From: Gnetum montanum
Taxonomy: Eukaryota > Streptophyta > Gnetopsida > Gnetales > Gnetaceae
Assembly: GCA_015680685.1 (NCBI GenBank)
Contig: MNCI01024072.1
Coordinates: 502,031 to 566,030 of the forward strand
Reading direction: 5' to 3'
Length of the DNA: 64,000 bases
Shown here: piece by piece, positions 10,133 to 22,122 of the stretch
How positions within the stretch are numbered: the first letter of the stretch is position 1
How the letters are laid out: every line of letters starts with the position of its first letter
Made by a program: the position numbers and the translations under genes
The notes under the pieces: model-generated
The model's database searches: none
What the model was told of the DNA's origin: nothing
The model's input: only the letters and a program-made list of their open reading frames with translations

Positions 10133-12225
10133 TGAGAGGTCAAAATTTTAGGGGCAAGTCATCCCCATTCCATGAACATTGACTCCTTCACAAGCATTCC
10201 AACAAGGGATTACGATTTGGCAACCAACTGTTATGGTGCCACATTCTGCAGTTGCATACACAATTGGCATCCCTCCCATGTGCTATCCCTTAGTCCATCT
10301 CCTTAACCTACTCCCTACCATACTTTATTCCCATAGCACTCTTAAGCATGGTGAAGCATCATCTAATCAAATATTGATGAGAAATGTTGGTGTCGTGCCT
10401 GTTGTGGTGTTTCATATTCTTTGTCAATGTCTATCAAACCACTCCTTCAAATGTCAACAAAGACGGGCCAATGAAACACCATCAATTTTGGGCTTTAGGA
10501 TTGCAACTGCAAATTTGTGTAAGTGTCAAAACTTAGCAAATTCTTCTTAGTGTTGGTGCAATGCTTCCAAGCGTAGCCAACGTAGCATGTATCACATACC
10601 CTATTTCGCAAAATACTTTAAGTGTCGATAGTAGTTACACAAAACGTTTTCTAACTATTGTGCTATGCTCTCATTATGCCTGCTATGTCTAGAGTGTAGC
10701 ACATATTTCCATGGCTAGTTTGCTCAAGTTCCAAGTTAGAAACTATCAGGATTGCTTAGCACAAAGGAAAAATTTTAGCAAATTCTCTAACTCCTAGGGT
10801 TACTATTGCTACATTCTAGAGCGTAGCCGGTGTAGCACACCTTTTAGTGTCTAGTTTGCCCAAGTGTCAAGCTAGAAGCTATTAAGCTAGCTTATAGTGG
10901 AGGAATAGTTTGGTAGATTTTCTAACTTGAGGTTACCCCTCTTGCTATGCTCCAGAGCATAGCCAGTGGCATGTGAATGAAGATCAAATTTGGGCCAGAT
11001 TTTTCTAAGTATCCCTCCTATGCTTTGCTATCCTCTAGAGCATAGCAAGCGTATTTAGTGCTAGACATCAAATTTTACAAACTTTATCCAAGTGTTGGGA
11101 TACACTCTAGAGTGTAGCCAACATAGCATTGCAAGGAAGCCTCCAACAGCCTCCAAAATCCTCCAGAGCTTAGCATCAGCCTTCACCTCAACTCCAACAT
11201 TCCTCTGGCAAGCAAGATCAATAATTTGCATCTCTTTTACTCCACCCCATTTTCCCCTAAGTTGTACCTATGCTTGACCCCATTTGAAAGAGGGGAAGAC
11301 GTGGCCTTGGAGTGTAGCCTCCAAGTTGCACTATTTGCAAGTACCTTATAGTCATTCAAACTCTAGCATATGTAGTATTGGTAGTGTAGTCATAGTTCAA
11401 TAGTCTTTGGGGGTCCACTGTAGTGCATTAGATCATAGCACTTGCTACTCCTATGGGAGCGTAGCTAGGTCTAGCATAGCCCCATCTACCCTCATGCCAC
11501 ATGGCCCTCAATCCGCATTTCATGCTAACCTTAGCCATATAAATACTCCTACACCTCACATTTTAAGGGTTGGTACTTTAGCATTTCGGTAGACAAATTT
11601 TGCATTTGGCTTGGCATATTCATCTAGTAGTGGAAAAAATTAGTGATCTTCTAGTGTGATTGGCACTCTTATAGTACCCCAGGGCATCTTAGAGTACCCC
11701 AAGACACCCAAGGTCATTAGTGCATGCCTACCAGCACACAGTTCACCACTTTGGCTTATGAAACATCATAATAGCCAACCCTGCAGGCTCAAATTCCATG
11801 ATAGTCATCAATTTCATAGCCCAAATACCCAAGACACTATGACTATGCTACTACGTTGCTACTATGCTTACTTGTACATCGTGTACCACTCTCACCTATT
11901 TCTCGCAATTGCTATGCTTCTTCCATTTAGGTTGTGTACTTATGTTCTCAAGTTTCGTTACATTTTCAAGAACTTTTTCTTTGACATTTAGCATAGCACT
12001 TGTGTTTTCTTATTGTTTCACACATTTACACTGCATTCCCAAGCTAGGACACCCTATTACGCACTAGCCTAGCTAGCCCTGGTGCCCATCGATAACACTG
12101 TGTAACCCCTTTAAGATTTTCTTGATGTAGCACCTTGTAAGTCCTTATTCGATTAACAAGACCATTTAGGGCACCCTTTCTTTGTTTCTAGCAAGGCCCT
12201 TGCATGGGTTCAGGGTTAGGCTATA
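10133..12225 (+). mobile_element. Probable Tat-1 3' LTR, degenerate, borders approximate
   Basis: The start near 10,133 (TGAGAGGTCAAAATTTT) resembles the Tat-2 LTR start (TGAAAACACCATAAAATTTT). The implied length of about 2.1 kb equals the Tat-2 LTR (2.16-2.17 kb). A TATA box (TATAAATA, 11,538-11,545) lies about 690 bp before the end; in Tat-2 the figure is about 590 bp. The upstream half holds degenerate repeats built on TCTAGAGCGTAGCC (near 10,690, 10,815, 10,945, 11,035 and 11,108), analogous to the longer repeats of the Tat-2 LTR. The end is set only by where Ath-1 gag homology begins. Confidence 0.45.
11538..11545 (+). promoter_or_regulatory. TATA box candidate in Tat-1 LTR
   Basis: TATAAATA in the expected part of a 2.1-kb LTR. 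The call rests on position and motif only. Confidence 0.35.
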
Positions 12226-12282
12226 CATCTTCTAGTCTCTCAATTTCCCAACCACCAATGTTTTCAATCATCACAAAGATTC

Positions 12283-13200
12283 CAAATAAGCATATGAAAG
12301 ATAGTTGGATCAAGCGCTTAGACATGAATAGTATCCCAAGATTTGAGGGGGGGATATAACTCTAATTTGAAAACACATCTACAAGCTTTCCTTGATGTTT
12401 GTGCCTTATAGAACATTGAAAATGATTGGTAGAAACTCAAGCTATTCCTAAGGATACTCAACAAAGAGGCTAAAAGATGAGACTAGTCCTTGGAGCCAGA
12501 ATCCATTTGTAGATAGAGAACAATGCTTACACTATTTAAAGATAAATACTAGATGTACTGTAGAGTGTCCAACTTAAGAAGGCAAATCCAAGGCTAGAAA
12601 TAGGAAACACATGAATCCTTGAATGCTACCATGGGAAAATACTACTCTCTCTTACATCGATGCCTTGACCATGGTTATTCTCAAAGGGAACAACTCCTTT
12701 ACATCATAGATGGGCTCAAAGAAAAAAACAAAAAAACTCTTAAGGTTTATGTGTAGGGGAGATTATCCAAATTATCATCAGATACAAAGGCTGATAGAAT
12801 AGGTTGCGAAAAAAGAAGGTGAATTTCAAAAATGGGAAAGTGTAGAAGAATATAATAGAGACCCTTCCATCAAAAAAAGAGAGTTTCAATTTTATGATGA
12901 GGAGTCACCACTCAATGAAGTGGTGAACAAGAAAACCTTGCTCATCCAAAAAATTTTATATGATATTTCGATAAAGGTTGATAAATTATGGAACTTTTTG
13001 GATGAAAAGTTCCAAACTGCTATGATGATTACTAAAGAGTCCAAAGAGCAAAATAGTGATCATCATGACAAAAGGCAAAAAGAAGTTGAATGTGCCTACT
13101 AGAGAGGTATGGGCAAGGTTTTTGTAGTAGAAAAAGTTGTGGAGATAGACTTTGATGATGATACTAGTTCTGACATCTATCAATATGAACAACCTTAGTG
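12283..13200 (+). pseudogene. Ath-1 gag, 5'-truncated
   Basis: Gag forms the virus-like particle that packages element RNA. The capsid region begins IPNKHMKDSWIKRLDMNSIP and aligns with Ath-5 (63,060) and Ath-4 (38,745). The C-terminal part (12,920-13,100) has NKKTLLIQKILYDIS and KVDKLWNFLDEKFQ, and ends in an acidic stretch near 13,150-13,195 (EIDFDDDTSSDIYQYEQP), also conserved in Ath-4 and Ath-5. Many stops are present. The gag N-terminus found in Ath-5 is absent here. Homology fades at about 12,225, where Tat-1 appears to be inserted. Confidence 0.75.
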
Positions 13201-14401
13201 ATGTTGCCCTATGATGTCACACTTACAAGTGTCTAGGATGTATCTATTGAATCCTCGACTAGCACCAAGGCAAGCACCCAGACGATTGCCTTACCCTCAA
13301 GGCAATACAAGGCAATTCCACCAACAACAATAATCTTATTACCCAAATGGAGCCCTGCCACAAACATATGAACAATATTAATAGTGGCACCAAACACAAT
13401 CGTGAGGAATGCCACCACCAAGATAGTAGTACTATTATAGGCAACCAGATCCATACGGGTACTATGTTCAGCTACCCGTTTCTCCAAGAAGTTCTACAAG
13501 CCACACCTCATTTTACCATCACTATTACCCTTCAAAGTACCATTAAACTCATTCACCATCTACTCGAGGGGAACACCCATATCCATACCACCCTCCGCAT
13601 CTATCTGCACACATCCCTCCACCCTCAACCTAGTTGCCTCTTGTTCCATCCATGCAAGGTGAAATTTCTTCATAATTGTAGCAACAAAATGCTACAAGGG
13701 CTATACATTCACAATCAACTTTCTAGCTAAGTGGTTCAGATAATTGATCTAAAAAATGACCATTTTTCTGACCCAACAATCCTTCCAATCCCTCATAACC
13801 TAATGTGGTTGGTCACCCTATATCTTCAACACCCTCATCCTCTTCATCAAACACATTCGAGTAACCTTCAAATCAAATGCCACCTTGGATTTGCACTATG
13901 ATGTTAATTCATGTTGTTCCTGATTGGATCAAGGTTGGCAATCTTTCCATGAAAAGATCTAACCCAAGAATTCTACTCATTTACTTACAGATCATTGGAC
14001 ATGAGCCATGCAAGGTCCTTCTTGATTCTAGTTTTAGTGTTAATATCATCTCTAATGACATATACAAAGACTAGAAGCTATCACCTCTCAAGAAGAGTAA
14101 CATTTGTTTAGAATTGGCAGACTAGTCAATCATTGTTCCTGTAGGACTAGTAAAGGACATTATGACCATAGTTAGCAGGTGGTCCTATCCTATTGATTTT
14201 TTGGTAATCAAGGTAGAAAACTACAAAGGTTATTTCCCCATCATTATGGGAAGGGCATGGTTAAGCACGGTCGATATGCAAATGGGCATCAGGGACCTCT
14301 TCTTGGAAATCTCCAAGGAAAATAAACTTGAAAGGTTGGAGAAATGTGTTTCATGCATTACATACAATAATAGCAGGTGCAATTGTGTGCAAAAACTCTA
14401 G
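13201..14401 (+). pseudogene. Ath-1 gag-protease linker and aspartic protease
   Basis: The linker 13,201-13,870 is rich in Pro, Gln, Tyr and His when read across frames, as is common before protease. The protease (13,877-14,401) shows HEPCKVLLDSSFSVNIIS, where the active-site D-S/T-G has become DSS, and the C-terminal GYFPIIMGRAWLST, a version of the LGRPWL motif of plant gypsy proteases. The frame ends in RCNCVQKL then TAG; the same motif occurs in Ath-3 (CITYSHNRCNCMQ). Confidence 0.75.
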
Positions 14402-14899
14402 TCCATAAAAAGTACATTTCTCAAATCATGTAATTAATGAATAATTAAAACATATATCCAAAGGTATTTTTATGCAGCAGCCACAAAACAGAAGGGCACC
14501 CAGTGGTTAACATCTGACTCTGATAGTAGCACATTATGCATGAAACCAACTGACAACCTAACATGTGCTTATGTTGAAGGCATGAATGAACTTGAGCAAG
14601 TTCAACACCAACTCTCCAATGAAGAAGATGATGATACCTAATGGGAAGAGTTGGAAATCCCTAATAATTTCAAACAAGAATCCCTAGAGTTAAAAACTCT
14701 ACCAGCCAACATAGAGTATGCATTTTAAACAATGGCAAGCTAGTCATAATCAATGTCAAACTTGCTCCTAAACAAAAAGAAAATTTGTTAAAGATGATTA
14801 ACAAATGGCTAACAACCTTTGCTCAGTCATATCCTGAGCTAATAGGAATCAATCTAAGGATATGTCAAAACCACATCTACATAGACCTAGCCATGACAC
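14402..14899 (+). other. Ath-1 protease-RT linker
   Basis: Degraded coding linker with several stops. Readable fragments include ELEQVQHQLSNEEDDDT (about 14,590-14,640). Ath-4 has the matching region at 36,400-36,560. No separate gene is seen. Confidence 0.45.
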
Positions 14900-16130
14900 C
14901 AAGAAGGTAATCGCAGAGGTGGCTAAACTCCAAATTGAAATAGATCGTTAAGGAGGAAATGGAACAACTCCTTAAGGTGGGGTTCATCTATACCATCATG
15001 AATAGTGAGTGGATTAGCCCACTCATAATTGTGCCAAAGAAAGGTGGCAAGTGGAGGATCTACATCGACTTTAGGCTGTTGAATATGGCAACATTTAAAT
15101 ATCATTTCCCATTGCCATTTGTGGACCAAGTGTTGGATAGTATCTTCAGACATCACTATTATAGCTTCTTGGATGGTTATAGTGGCTATAACCAAATCCA
15201 AATTGCATTAGAAGACTAGGCTAAGACAATATTCACGAGTCCATGGGAAACTTTTGCATATTGTAAGATGTTGTTCGATCTATGGAATGCTCTTGCAATA
15301 TTTCAACACCTAGTCCTTAATATTTTCCAATCGCAAATTGGTAGCAAGGTAGAAGTCTTCATGAATATCTTCTCTACCTATGGGGCTACATTTGAGCAAG
15401 CCCTGGATTGCCTTGGGTAGGTACTAAAAAGATGTGTCAAAATAAGCCTTAGGCTCAATTGGTGGAAAAGCCATTTAATGGTCTAAGAAGGCATAGTACT
15501 AGGACACAAAATTACTCAGGTAGGGATTGAGGTAGACCCAGAAAAAATAAGGGTCATCTAAGGAATCACACACCAACCAAAGATAGTTAAAGATGTCTGA
15601 TCATTCCTTAGACATATTAACTACTATCGGTGATTCATAGAGAATTTCTCTAAGATCACAAAGCCATTGGTCAAGCTCATGAAGAAAGATACTCCATTCA
15701 TCTGAACCAAGGAGTGAAAACATGCATTATAACTACTAAAGGAAAATCTTGTAGAGACTTTGATTCTACAAGCACCAGATTGGTTGAGACCATTTCACAT
15801 AATGAAGAATGCATCTAATTATGCTTTGGGAGCTATGCTTACGTAGTTAGATGATAAGAAATGTCCATATTACATTCATTGCACAAGCCAAAGCATTATG
15901 GGTGCATAACTGAATTACACCATAATGAAAAAAGAATTAATGGTAGTGGTGTATGCTCTTGAAAAGTTCAGGCACTATGTGCTTGTTTATAAAATATTTA
16001 TGCATACAAATCATAGTCCCATATGCTTCCTAATAAACAAGCTGATGGTGAGCCCTCATATCATATGGTGGCTCATGATCTTGAAAGAATTCGATCTTAT
16101 AATGCAATATTAGATAGGGACTAAGAGTGT
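14900..16130 (+). pseudogene. Ath-1 reverse transcriptase and RNase H, Athila type
   Basis: RT fingers and palm read SEWISPLIIVPKKGGKWRIY and FLDGYSGYNQIQIALED (to 15,220). The catalytic block VFMDDFSTYG seen in Ath-4 is VFMNIFSTYG (about 15,355), so the DD pair is lost. The thumb reads GIVLGHKITQVGIEVDPEKI with a TAG in front. RNase H follows (KKELMVVVYALEKFRHYVL, 15,927; then LMILKEFDLIMQY, 16,110). The phrases VFMDDF-YG and GIVLGHKIS are diagnostic for the Athila lineage. Confidence 0.85.
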
Positions 16131-16379
16131 GGTTGCTAACCACCTATCTCCATTAAGATGGGATAACAAAAAGGAGGAGAGCCTACTCTCTAATTAGTTT
16201 CTAGATGAATTTCTCTTTATAGGAGAAATAAATGACCAAGTGCCCATAGAAACAAAATAGTACAACAACATCCTCACTTACCCTCTCACTCAGGAGATGC
16301 CACAAGGTATAGAATTTAGGAAGAAATAACAGTTTCTTTATCAAGAAAAATACTTCATGGAAAGTAATGGACAATGATG

Positions 16380-17490
16380 GCCTAGTTTGTTAATGTATCC
16401 CTAATGTAGATCAACTACATGTTCTCTAGGATGCTCACAAAAACCCTTGCAGAGGCCATTATGTAGGAAGGTGCATGGCCATAAAAGCCCTGATAGTAGG
16501 ATACTATTGACCTACAATCTTTAAGAATGCCCACTAGTTTGCTTGATCTTGTGAACATTGTCAAAGAAATGGTGGGATGACCTCTCGAATGGAGGATCCT
16601 CAATAGTGAATTCAGTCACTGGAGCCCTTTGATATATGGGGCATAGACTTCATGGATCCCATTACACCCATGTCCAATGAAAAGGTGCATATCATCATAA
16701 TAGTCAACTACTGCATCAAATGGGTAGAAGCAATAGCCATCACCGATTTTACATCATCCACTGCTACTATATTTGTATAACAAAATGTTGTCAACAAGTT
16801 TTGGGTGCCATGTGCACTAATTTCTGACAATGGAACTCACTTCATAGGTGCCACTTTTAGAAAGGTAATGCAATGCTTAGGGGTTGAACATAAATTAATA
16901 ACACCCTATCACCCCCAAGCCAACGGTCTAGCAAAGGTAACCAACAGGGAGATCACAAAGATCCTAACAAGAACCATAAGCAAATATAGGAGAGATTAAA
17001 GCACAAAACTCAACGATACTTTATGGTATTATCACTCAACATGGAAACTTCCCATTGGCTACTCTCCCTATGAGTTAGTGTATGGGAAACTTCCAATGCC
17101 TTCGATCCAATTCAAGCTCCATACACTCTCAACAGCCTGTGAACTGAATCTTGACCTAAGCTTAGCATAAAAAGAAAGATTGATCAACCTCAACATGCTA
17201 GATGAAAATTGATTAGTGGCCTTGTCTTTGAATGAGGTGCACAAGGCATTCAACAAGCAATGATATGACTTGAGAATACGAAAAGTAAAATTCCAACCAA
17301 GAGATAAGGTTTTCTAGTGAAACCCCACACATGTACCATAGAAAAATAAATTTCAAACATTGTGGGAGGGACCTTATATAATTTCTGAAACCTTTTCCTC
17401 TAAGGCCATGACCATATACAAGCCTGAGAGCCCAAATAAAAGGTAGTTGGCCAACATCCAACAAGTAAAGCTTTTCCATGAGCCTAAGTA
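16380..17490 (+). pseudogene. Ath-1 integrase, decayed
   Basis: Zinc-finger region about 16,420-16,570 (GHYVGRCMAIKAL with stops). The core reads FDIWGIDFMDPITPM (16,630), KWVEAIAITDF and ALISDNGTHFIGATF (16,812), then YHPQANGLAKVTNREI. The catalytic Glu position is Lys. The C-terminal part (17,280-17,490) reads RKVKFQPRDKVF, LWEGPYIIS and QQVKLFHEPK. Several TAG and TAA stops are present. Confidence 0.85.
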
Positions 17491-19088
17491 AGCTAGTGCA
17501 ACAAATACCTTAATAGATGGACAACCACACTCATTTTTTCAAACCTCCTCCTTTCAACTTAGTTGTGGGGGAGATGGCCATCTGTGCTAAATCATCCACA
17601 TGACTCCTTAGTTTTTCTATTTTTTTTTTAACATTGTTGATTTTGCAAGTTATTTATTTTACAACTTTTTTATTTTCAAAATTTTTCATATTTTTACAAC
17701 ATTTTTTGTTTTACATCATCATTATTATGTTTGAATCTTTCTTGAATATTTTACATTGTCTTATATATTTTACTTTGTTTCAGTGTGATCTTCAAATTTT
17801 TGCTAATAAAAGTGCTTTATTTCCAATAGGACACAATGGTGCTTTGGCTGCTCCTAATGATGGTTTATGCTTTATGTTTGGTTTGCTAATGTCTGGTTTC
17901 TATTTTTGAATTCTTGTGCCAATGACTTAGTCATGGTTTCTTTTTCATGGAATAGGTAGTAAGTCCACGACATCTACCCATCCACAAACTCTATGGTTTT
18001 CCTTGTTTTGGAAGTTTGAGGTCCCTTTCATTAAATCAATTTTTAATAAATTTATGACTTTGGTAGTTTCTGGAATTGGGAAAGATTCAAAGGTTTGAAT
18101 AGGATATGACTTCAAGGGCACTCAATACTCTTTGTACTCTTCTACTTACTTCAGCGCTTGAGTGTTCTCATTGACTTCTTACTATTCCATGTTCCAACAA
18201 CAAGAACTCAAATAAGTCTTTACATGGTGTGGTTCCCATCTAAAAAAGTAAAAAAGAAAAAAAGAAATAAAAAGAAATAAAAAATATGATGGGAATTCAA
18301 AGCACACCCCTTAGACAAATAAACGGGCTACAAGCATTAGTTATGGGACTAGAAAGACATGCACCCATGCCTAAAGATCCCCTCTTACTAAAATCCTATC
18401 TCACTTCCTACTTCTCTTTTCTTCTCTTTATGAAATGGTGGTTGTTTTATGGGAGCACTCTTGTGTCTCGAGAGGGTGGATCAATCTTGGAGTGATGATG
18501 TGAAGTTATTGACAAAGGTTGGTTTTGGTCTAGACTAAGGATGGATCTTCTTTGGTCATTTTAAATATAAACTACACAGGGACTTCTTATGACCTTAGTT
18601 GGAATTCCATTTCACCTTCTCTATCATCCATATATGCTGACCATAATTCACCTCATTGTCAATGTTCATGTTCTTGATTTTATATCTTGGTCTAATGTAT
18701 TTAAGTTCCTAGGTAGAATCTTCCGAGCTTCAGTTCTTAACTTTCATTGACCATTAAGTTGAGGTTATGAAAAGGCAAAAAGGGCATGTGCCTACTATGG
18801 GGAGGACCCACTTGCATATCTCTTAGTCAGGTTCATTAAGTGCCTTATCCTTCAGCATTTTTGCAAATCAAATCTTTCGTACATCCATCTTCTACATCAT
18901 ACCATGTGTTCCTTTACAAATTTTGTTCATTAACTACATTCTTCATCAAATTTTTCAATTTTTGAGCTTTCAAAGACCCTCTTTAATAATTTTATTATAT
19001 TCTTGGCTTTTCTAAGATTCCATAGACCCCAATTTTATTGAAAAATTCATTATATTTTTTTGAGATATTGATGTTTGAAAATTTTTGT
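17491..19088 (+). other. Ath-1 spacer between pol and ORF3, with polypurine-like tract
   Basis: Non-coding. At 17,556-17,577 lies CTTAGTTGTGGGGGAGATGG, which resembles the tracts placed directly before the LTRs (GTTGTGGGGGTA). Related sequences follow pol in Ath-3 (near 57,750) and, degraded, in Ath-4 (near 33,790). The part at 17,610-17,760 is very T-rich. The segment from 17,790 aligns by eye with Ath-4 at 33,480-33,600. Confidence 0.6.
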
Positions 19089-19187
19089 TGATGGGCCCCA
19101 TATACAGGGCCCCGTCAACAAAGCTGACCCATATATGAGGCCCTGTATATGGGGCCCTATCAACGTAAGAAAAAAATAGTATAAATA
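19089..19187 (+). promoter_or_regulatory. Ath-1 internal LTR-like promoter module
   Basis: The module starts TGATGGGCCCCATATACAGG, holds inverted GGGCCC and CCGTCAAC/GTTGA words, and ends in a TATA box (TATAAATA, 19,180-19,187). LTRs of the family begin TGATG and also place palindromic repeats before TATAAATA. Spacing from start to TATA is 91 bp; the matching modules in Ath-4 and Ath-3 have 96 and 87 bp. It lies upstream of ORF3 on the same strand. Promoter function is inferred. Confidence 0.6.
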
Positions 19188-19639
19188 AGTGTGACCTCAC
19201 TTAGAAATTTTACATTTTCTCATAAATGCCAAAGGAGTTTTTTTAATTTTTTAGAGCCTAGAACCTTCCAAAGCCCATAACTTACAAACCGTTTATCCAA
19301 ATCACTTCATTTTTTGACCCTGCAGCTACTAGAGGTAAGCTCTTTGTTGTGGGGGCCATAAATGTACCATTTTTGAGCAAATTTTTTTTGCAATTTTTTC
19401 TAACTCCCACAAAGGTTTAACTAAGAAATCAACCATTAAACACCAAATCACAAGAGCTAAACCTTTTCAACAAGTTCCGGTGACATTTATAATGAATAAT
19501 TAATTAAAGAATCAATTTACCATGGTTCAACTTTAGCCAAAGTGTAACTAACTAATGAGATTGAAGGACATCTCAGTGTCCTACTCAGTGTAGGCCATTT
19601 TTGTAGCACTTAGGTTGCCTAAAACAAGGGCAAATCTTA
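19188..19639 (+). other. Ath-1 ORF3 leader with conserved splice donor
   Basis: This leader aligns with Ath-4 (32,188 down to about 31,900): GGAGTTTTT, AGCCCATAACTT and CCGTTT-TCCAAATCACT are shared. Both copies hold CTA-AGAGGTAAGCTC; the GT of the donor is at 19,335-19,336. This suggests that ORF3 is expressed from a spliced RNA. The acceptor is not certain; candidates lie near 19,590-19,650. Confidence 0.5.
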
Positions 19640-21930
19640 CTGAAATCCTAATGTAGGTAGATTTGAGCATCAAAAAATGGGTGCAACAATATTATGGTGT
19701 TGATTGTAAGGAATTTAGCATGCTCACACCAGCAAAGAATTTCCATTATAAGATTACAACCTTCCACCTCAATTCCATGGTGAGACCAAGCAAAATCACT
19801 ACCTTTTCTACTCAAGCATGCATCGCTCTGAGTGTGAGATTCCCAAGCAACCTTTCATAGTTGATCTATCTAGAGATGGAGAAGTGGTTTAAAGAAAATG
19901 AATGCAGAAGGAAGGAACTCCCCTTCCCATGCCTCATTAGAAAACTCTATTGAAGGGGAGGGATAGTCTGTTACATCAACAACATAGTTAGAACTATTCT
20001 AGTTGCCAACTGGGTAGAAATGATGAAGGATAAAATGTCTACCACAACTATCCATGAAGATAAGCAACAACCACCACCTCCACTCACCACTTAAACACAT
20101 GTGCCAGACATTGCTGCAATCGCCAACGACTATGAGAATACAAAGAATGACTATTGAGTGAACAAGAGCAATGAGCAAGCACAAGTGGTAGGGACCCATC
20201 CTTCTATAAACCAACCATGAGTCACCTTAATGAGATGGCTCAAACGATTAGCTTGATGGATGAGGGTAGATCCATTTTCTCAGCTCAAAGAACACAAATA
20301 TTCACAAAGTTGAATCTGAGCACCAAAGAGGTCACAGTATCTTTTGCAAAATAATAGAAACTCCCAGAAATCTCTAGAAATGCTACAACCTTCTCGATGC
20401 ACTTGGAGGAGGATGAGGGAGTAACAATTTTGGTGATGTAGCACTAGACGCAAGAAACAATAGCAAAAGTGATCATTGATAGGATTGCTGAAATGCTCAA
20501 CACGCCTATGACATCTGCACTGGACATCATTGCACTTAGAAATGTGTAGAGATCCATAGGGATCATATGTGGTAGAATAAGCACAGGATAGCATGAGGAA
20601 TTTTTGGATCAACTAGTGGAAATCGAGCAACTGCTTCCAAATATCTTTGACCTTCCGGAAAACATTACTGTAACCTAGTCAGAGCTATTGGACGTAAGGG
20701 AAAAAATATAATATTAGAGGGACAACTTAAAATAGCCAGGGAGAAAAAAAAAATACTTGGCTATAGAATTTACCAAATTAAGGGCCTAGATTGCCAATCC
20801 TGCATTTTTCAACCCAACACTAACAAGAGATGAGGCTATCTAATAGCTTCACATCAAGCTCAAAGGGGTTGAGGGTGCAATGAAAATAACAATGTTCTAT
20901 AGATCCTTAAGAGAGGCCACAGAACATAAGATTCAAAATTCATTAGATTAGACCTACTAGGAGAATGTTTAATTGACCATAGAGAATCATCACCTATAGT
21001 ATGTTGATGCACATAAGCAATAGTTAACTAAATTTATCCATAAATATTAGGAGCAACTAGCCATAGTAAACACATAATTGAGGAGATTAGCAATAGATAA
21101 CAAGAATCTCTCCATGGAGAGGTGCACACCTTTTACTACAAGACTACAATTGAGTTAGCCACATGGAAATTTGAAGCTCTCAAATTTGAGAAAGTCAAAG
21201 ATCATTACAGAGAGAAGGTTAGTCTACAAAAGGAAGTAAATAAAAAACATATCCAATTGGCAAAGGCAAAAGAAAATGAAGCCCTCCAACAACATTAGCA
21301 AGGTAAAGAAGTTTGGCAACTTACTGTTAATGGAATAGATGCCTACAAGAAGATGGAAATCTACACAAAGAAGTTGTAGATCAAGGAGATGATGGAGTAC
21401 ATGGAGCTTTTCAATCTTCATTACATAAATATGGTCATGTTAACTATCGAACGACTATTGTTTGAATTAGAGAAACAAGTGGCCAGCTCATACTTTCTAT
21501 ATAAGGCTGAGTTCAAGTATCACAAGGACACCAAGGACAAGCTTGTGGTGGCTAACGCTGAACTCAAAGCTCTCAAGGCATGCTTCATAGATCAATGATT
21601 AATTGCCAAGAACCTGGCTAAAAGGATGAATGACTACTAGGAGTTGTAGAATGTAGTAAGGGTGTTTGACATTGAACATAAACAATTCATTGCCTAGTTT
21701 GTTAGTGTAAAAGAGATGTTCCTGATCATGCCCTGTCTGTGGGATGTCCCCATTCTAGCCCACATTGATGATGTTGCATGAACTATGAATGATCCCTGGA
21801 GTAAGAAGGAGAAGATGAAGACATTGCTTGATGCCATTCACCTTCCACCGGAGGTTATAGCCATAGTCACCTCAACTACTGCACATGCTTAGAGCCTACG
21901 AAGGTCCTTCAAAGCCTCATGAACCTTCAC
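19640..21930 (+). pseudogene. Ath-1 ORF3: long helical protein of unknown function
   Basis: An extra ORF after pol, in the position of the env-like ORF of Athila elements, but without the signal peptide or membrane segments expected of env. The N-terminal part (19,663-19,950) reads YYGVDCKEFSMLTPAKNFHY and then LPFPCLIRKLY (19,918). The middle is rich in Glu, Lys, Gln and Leu, as in coiled coils (FELEKQVASSYFLYKAEFKY, 21,460). The C-terminal block has MPCLWDV (21,728-21,748) and KKEKMKTLLDAIHLP. The same blocks occur in Ath-3 and Ath-4. Many stops and frameshifts are present. Confidence 0.65.
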
Positions 21931-22110
21931 CACCTAGGTCTATCTAATATTCACCACAATCATAGTCATGAACAACACAATTTTTTGTAATTTGTTGATT
22001 CGTACACTTGGCCACTTAGTTTTGTCAACTCAGTTGTTTTGTTAAGAGTTAGTCAATAATTCCATACCTTTTCAATTTTGTAAAAGAACTCAAGGACAAG
22101 TTTTCATTCA

Positions 22111-22122
22111 ATTTTGGGGGTA
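22111..22122 (+). promoter_or_regulatory. Ath-1 polypurine tract
   Basis: ATTTTGGGGGTA directly before the LTR; the plus-strand primer site in this family. Confidence 0.7.
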
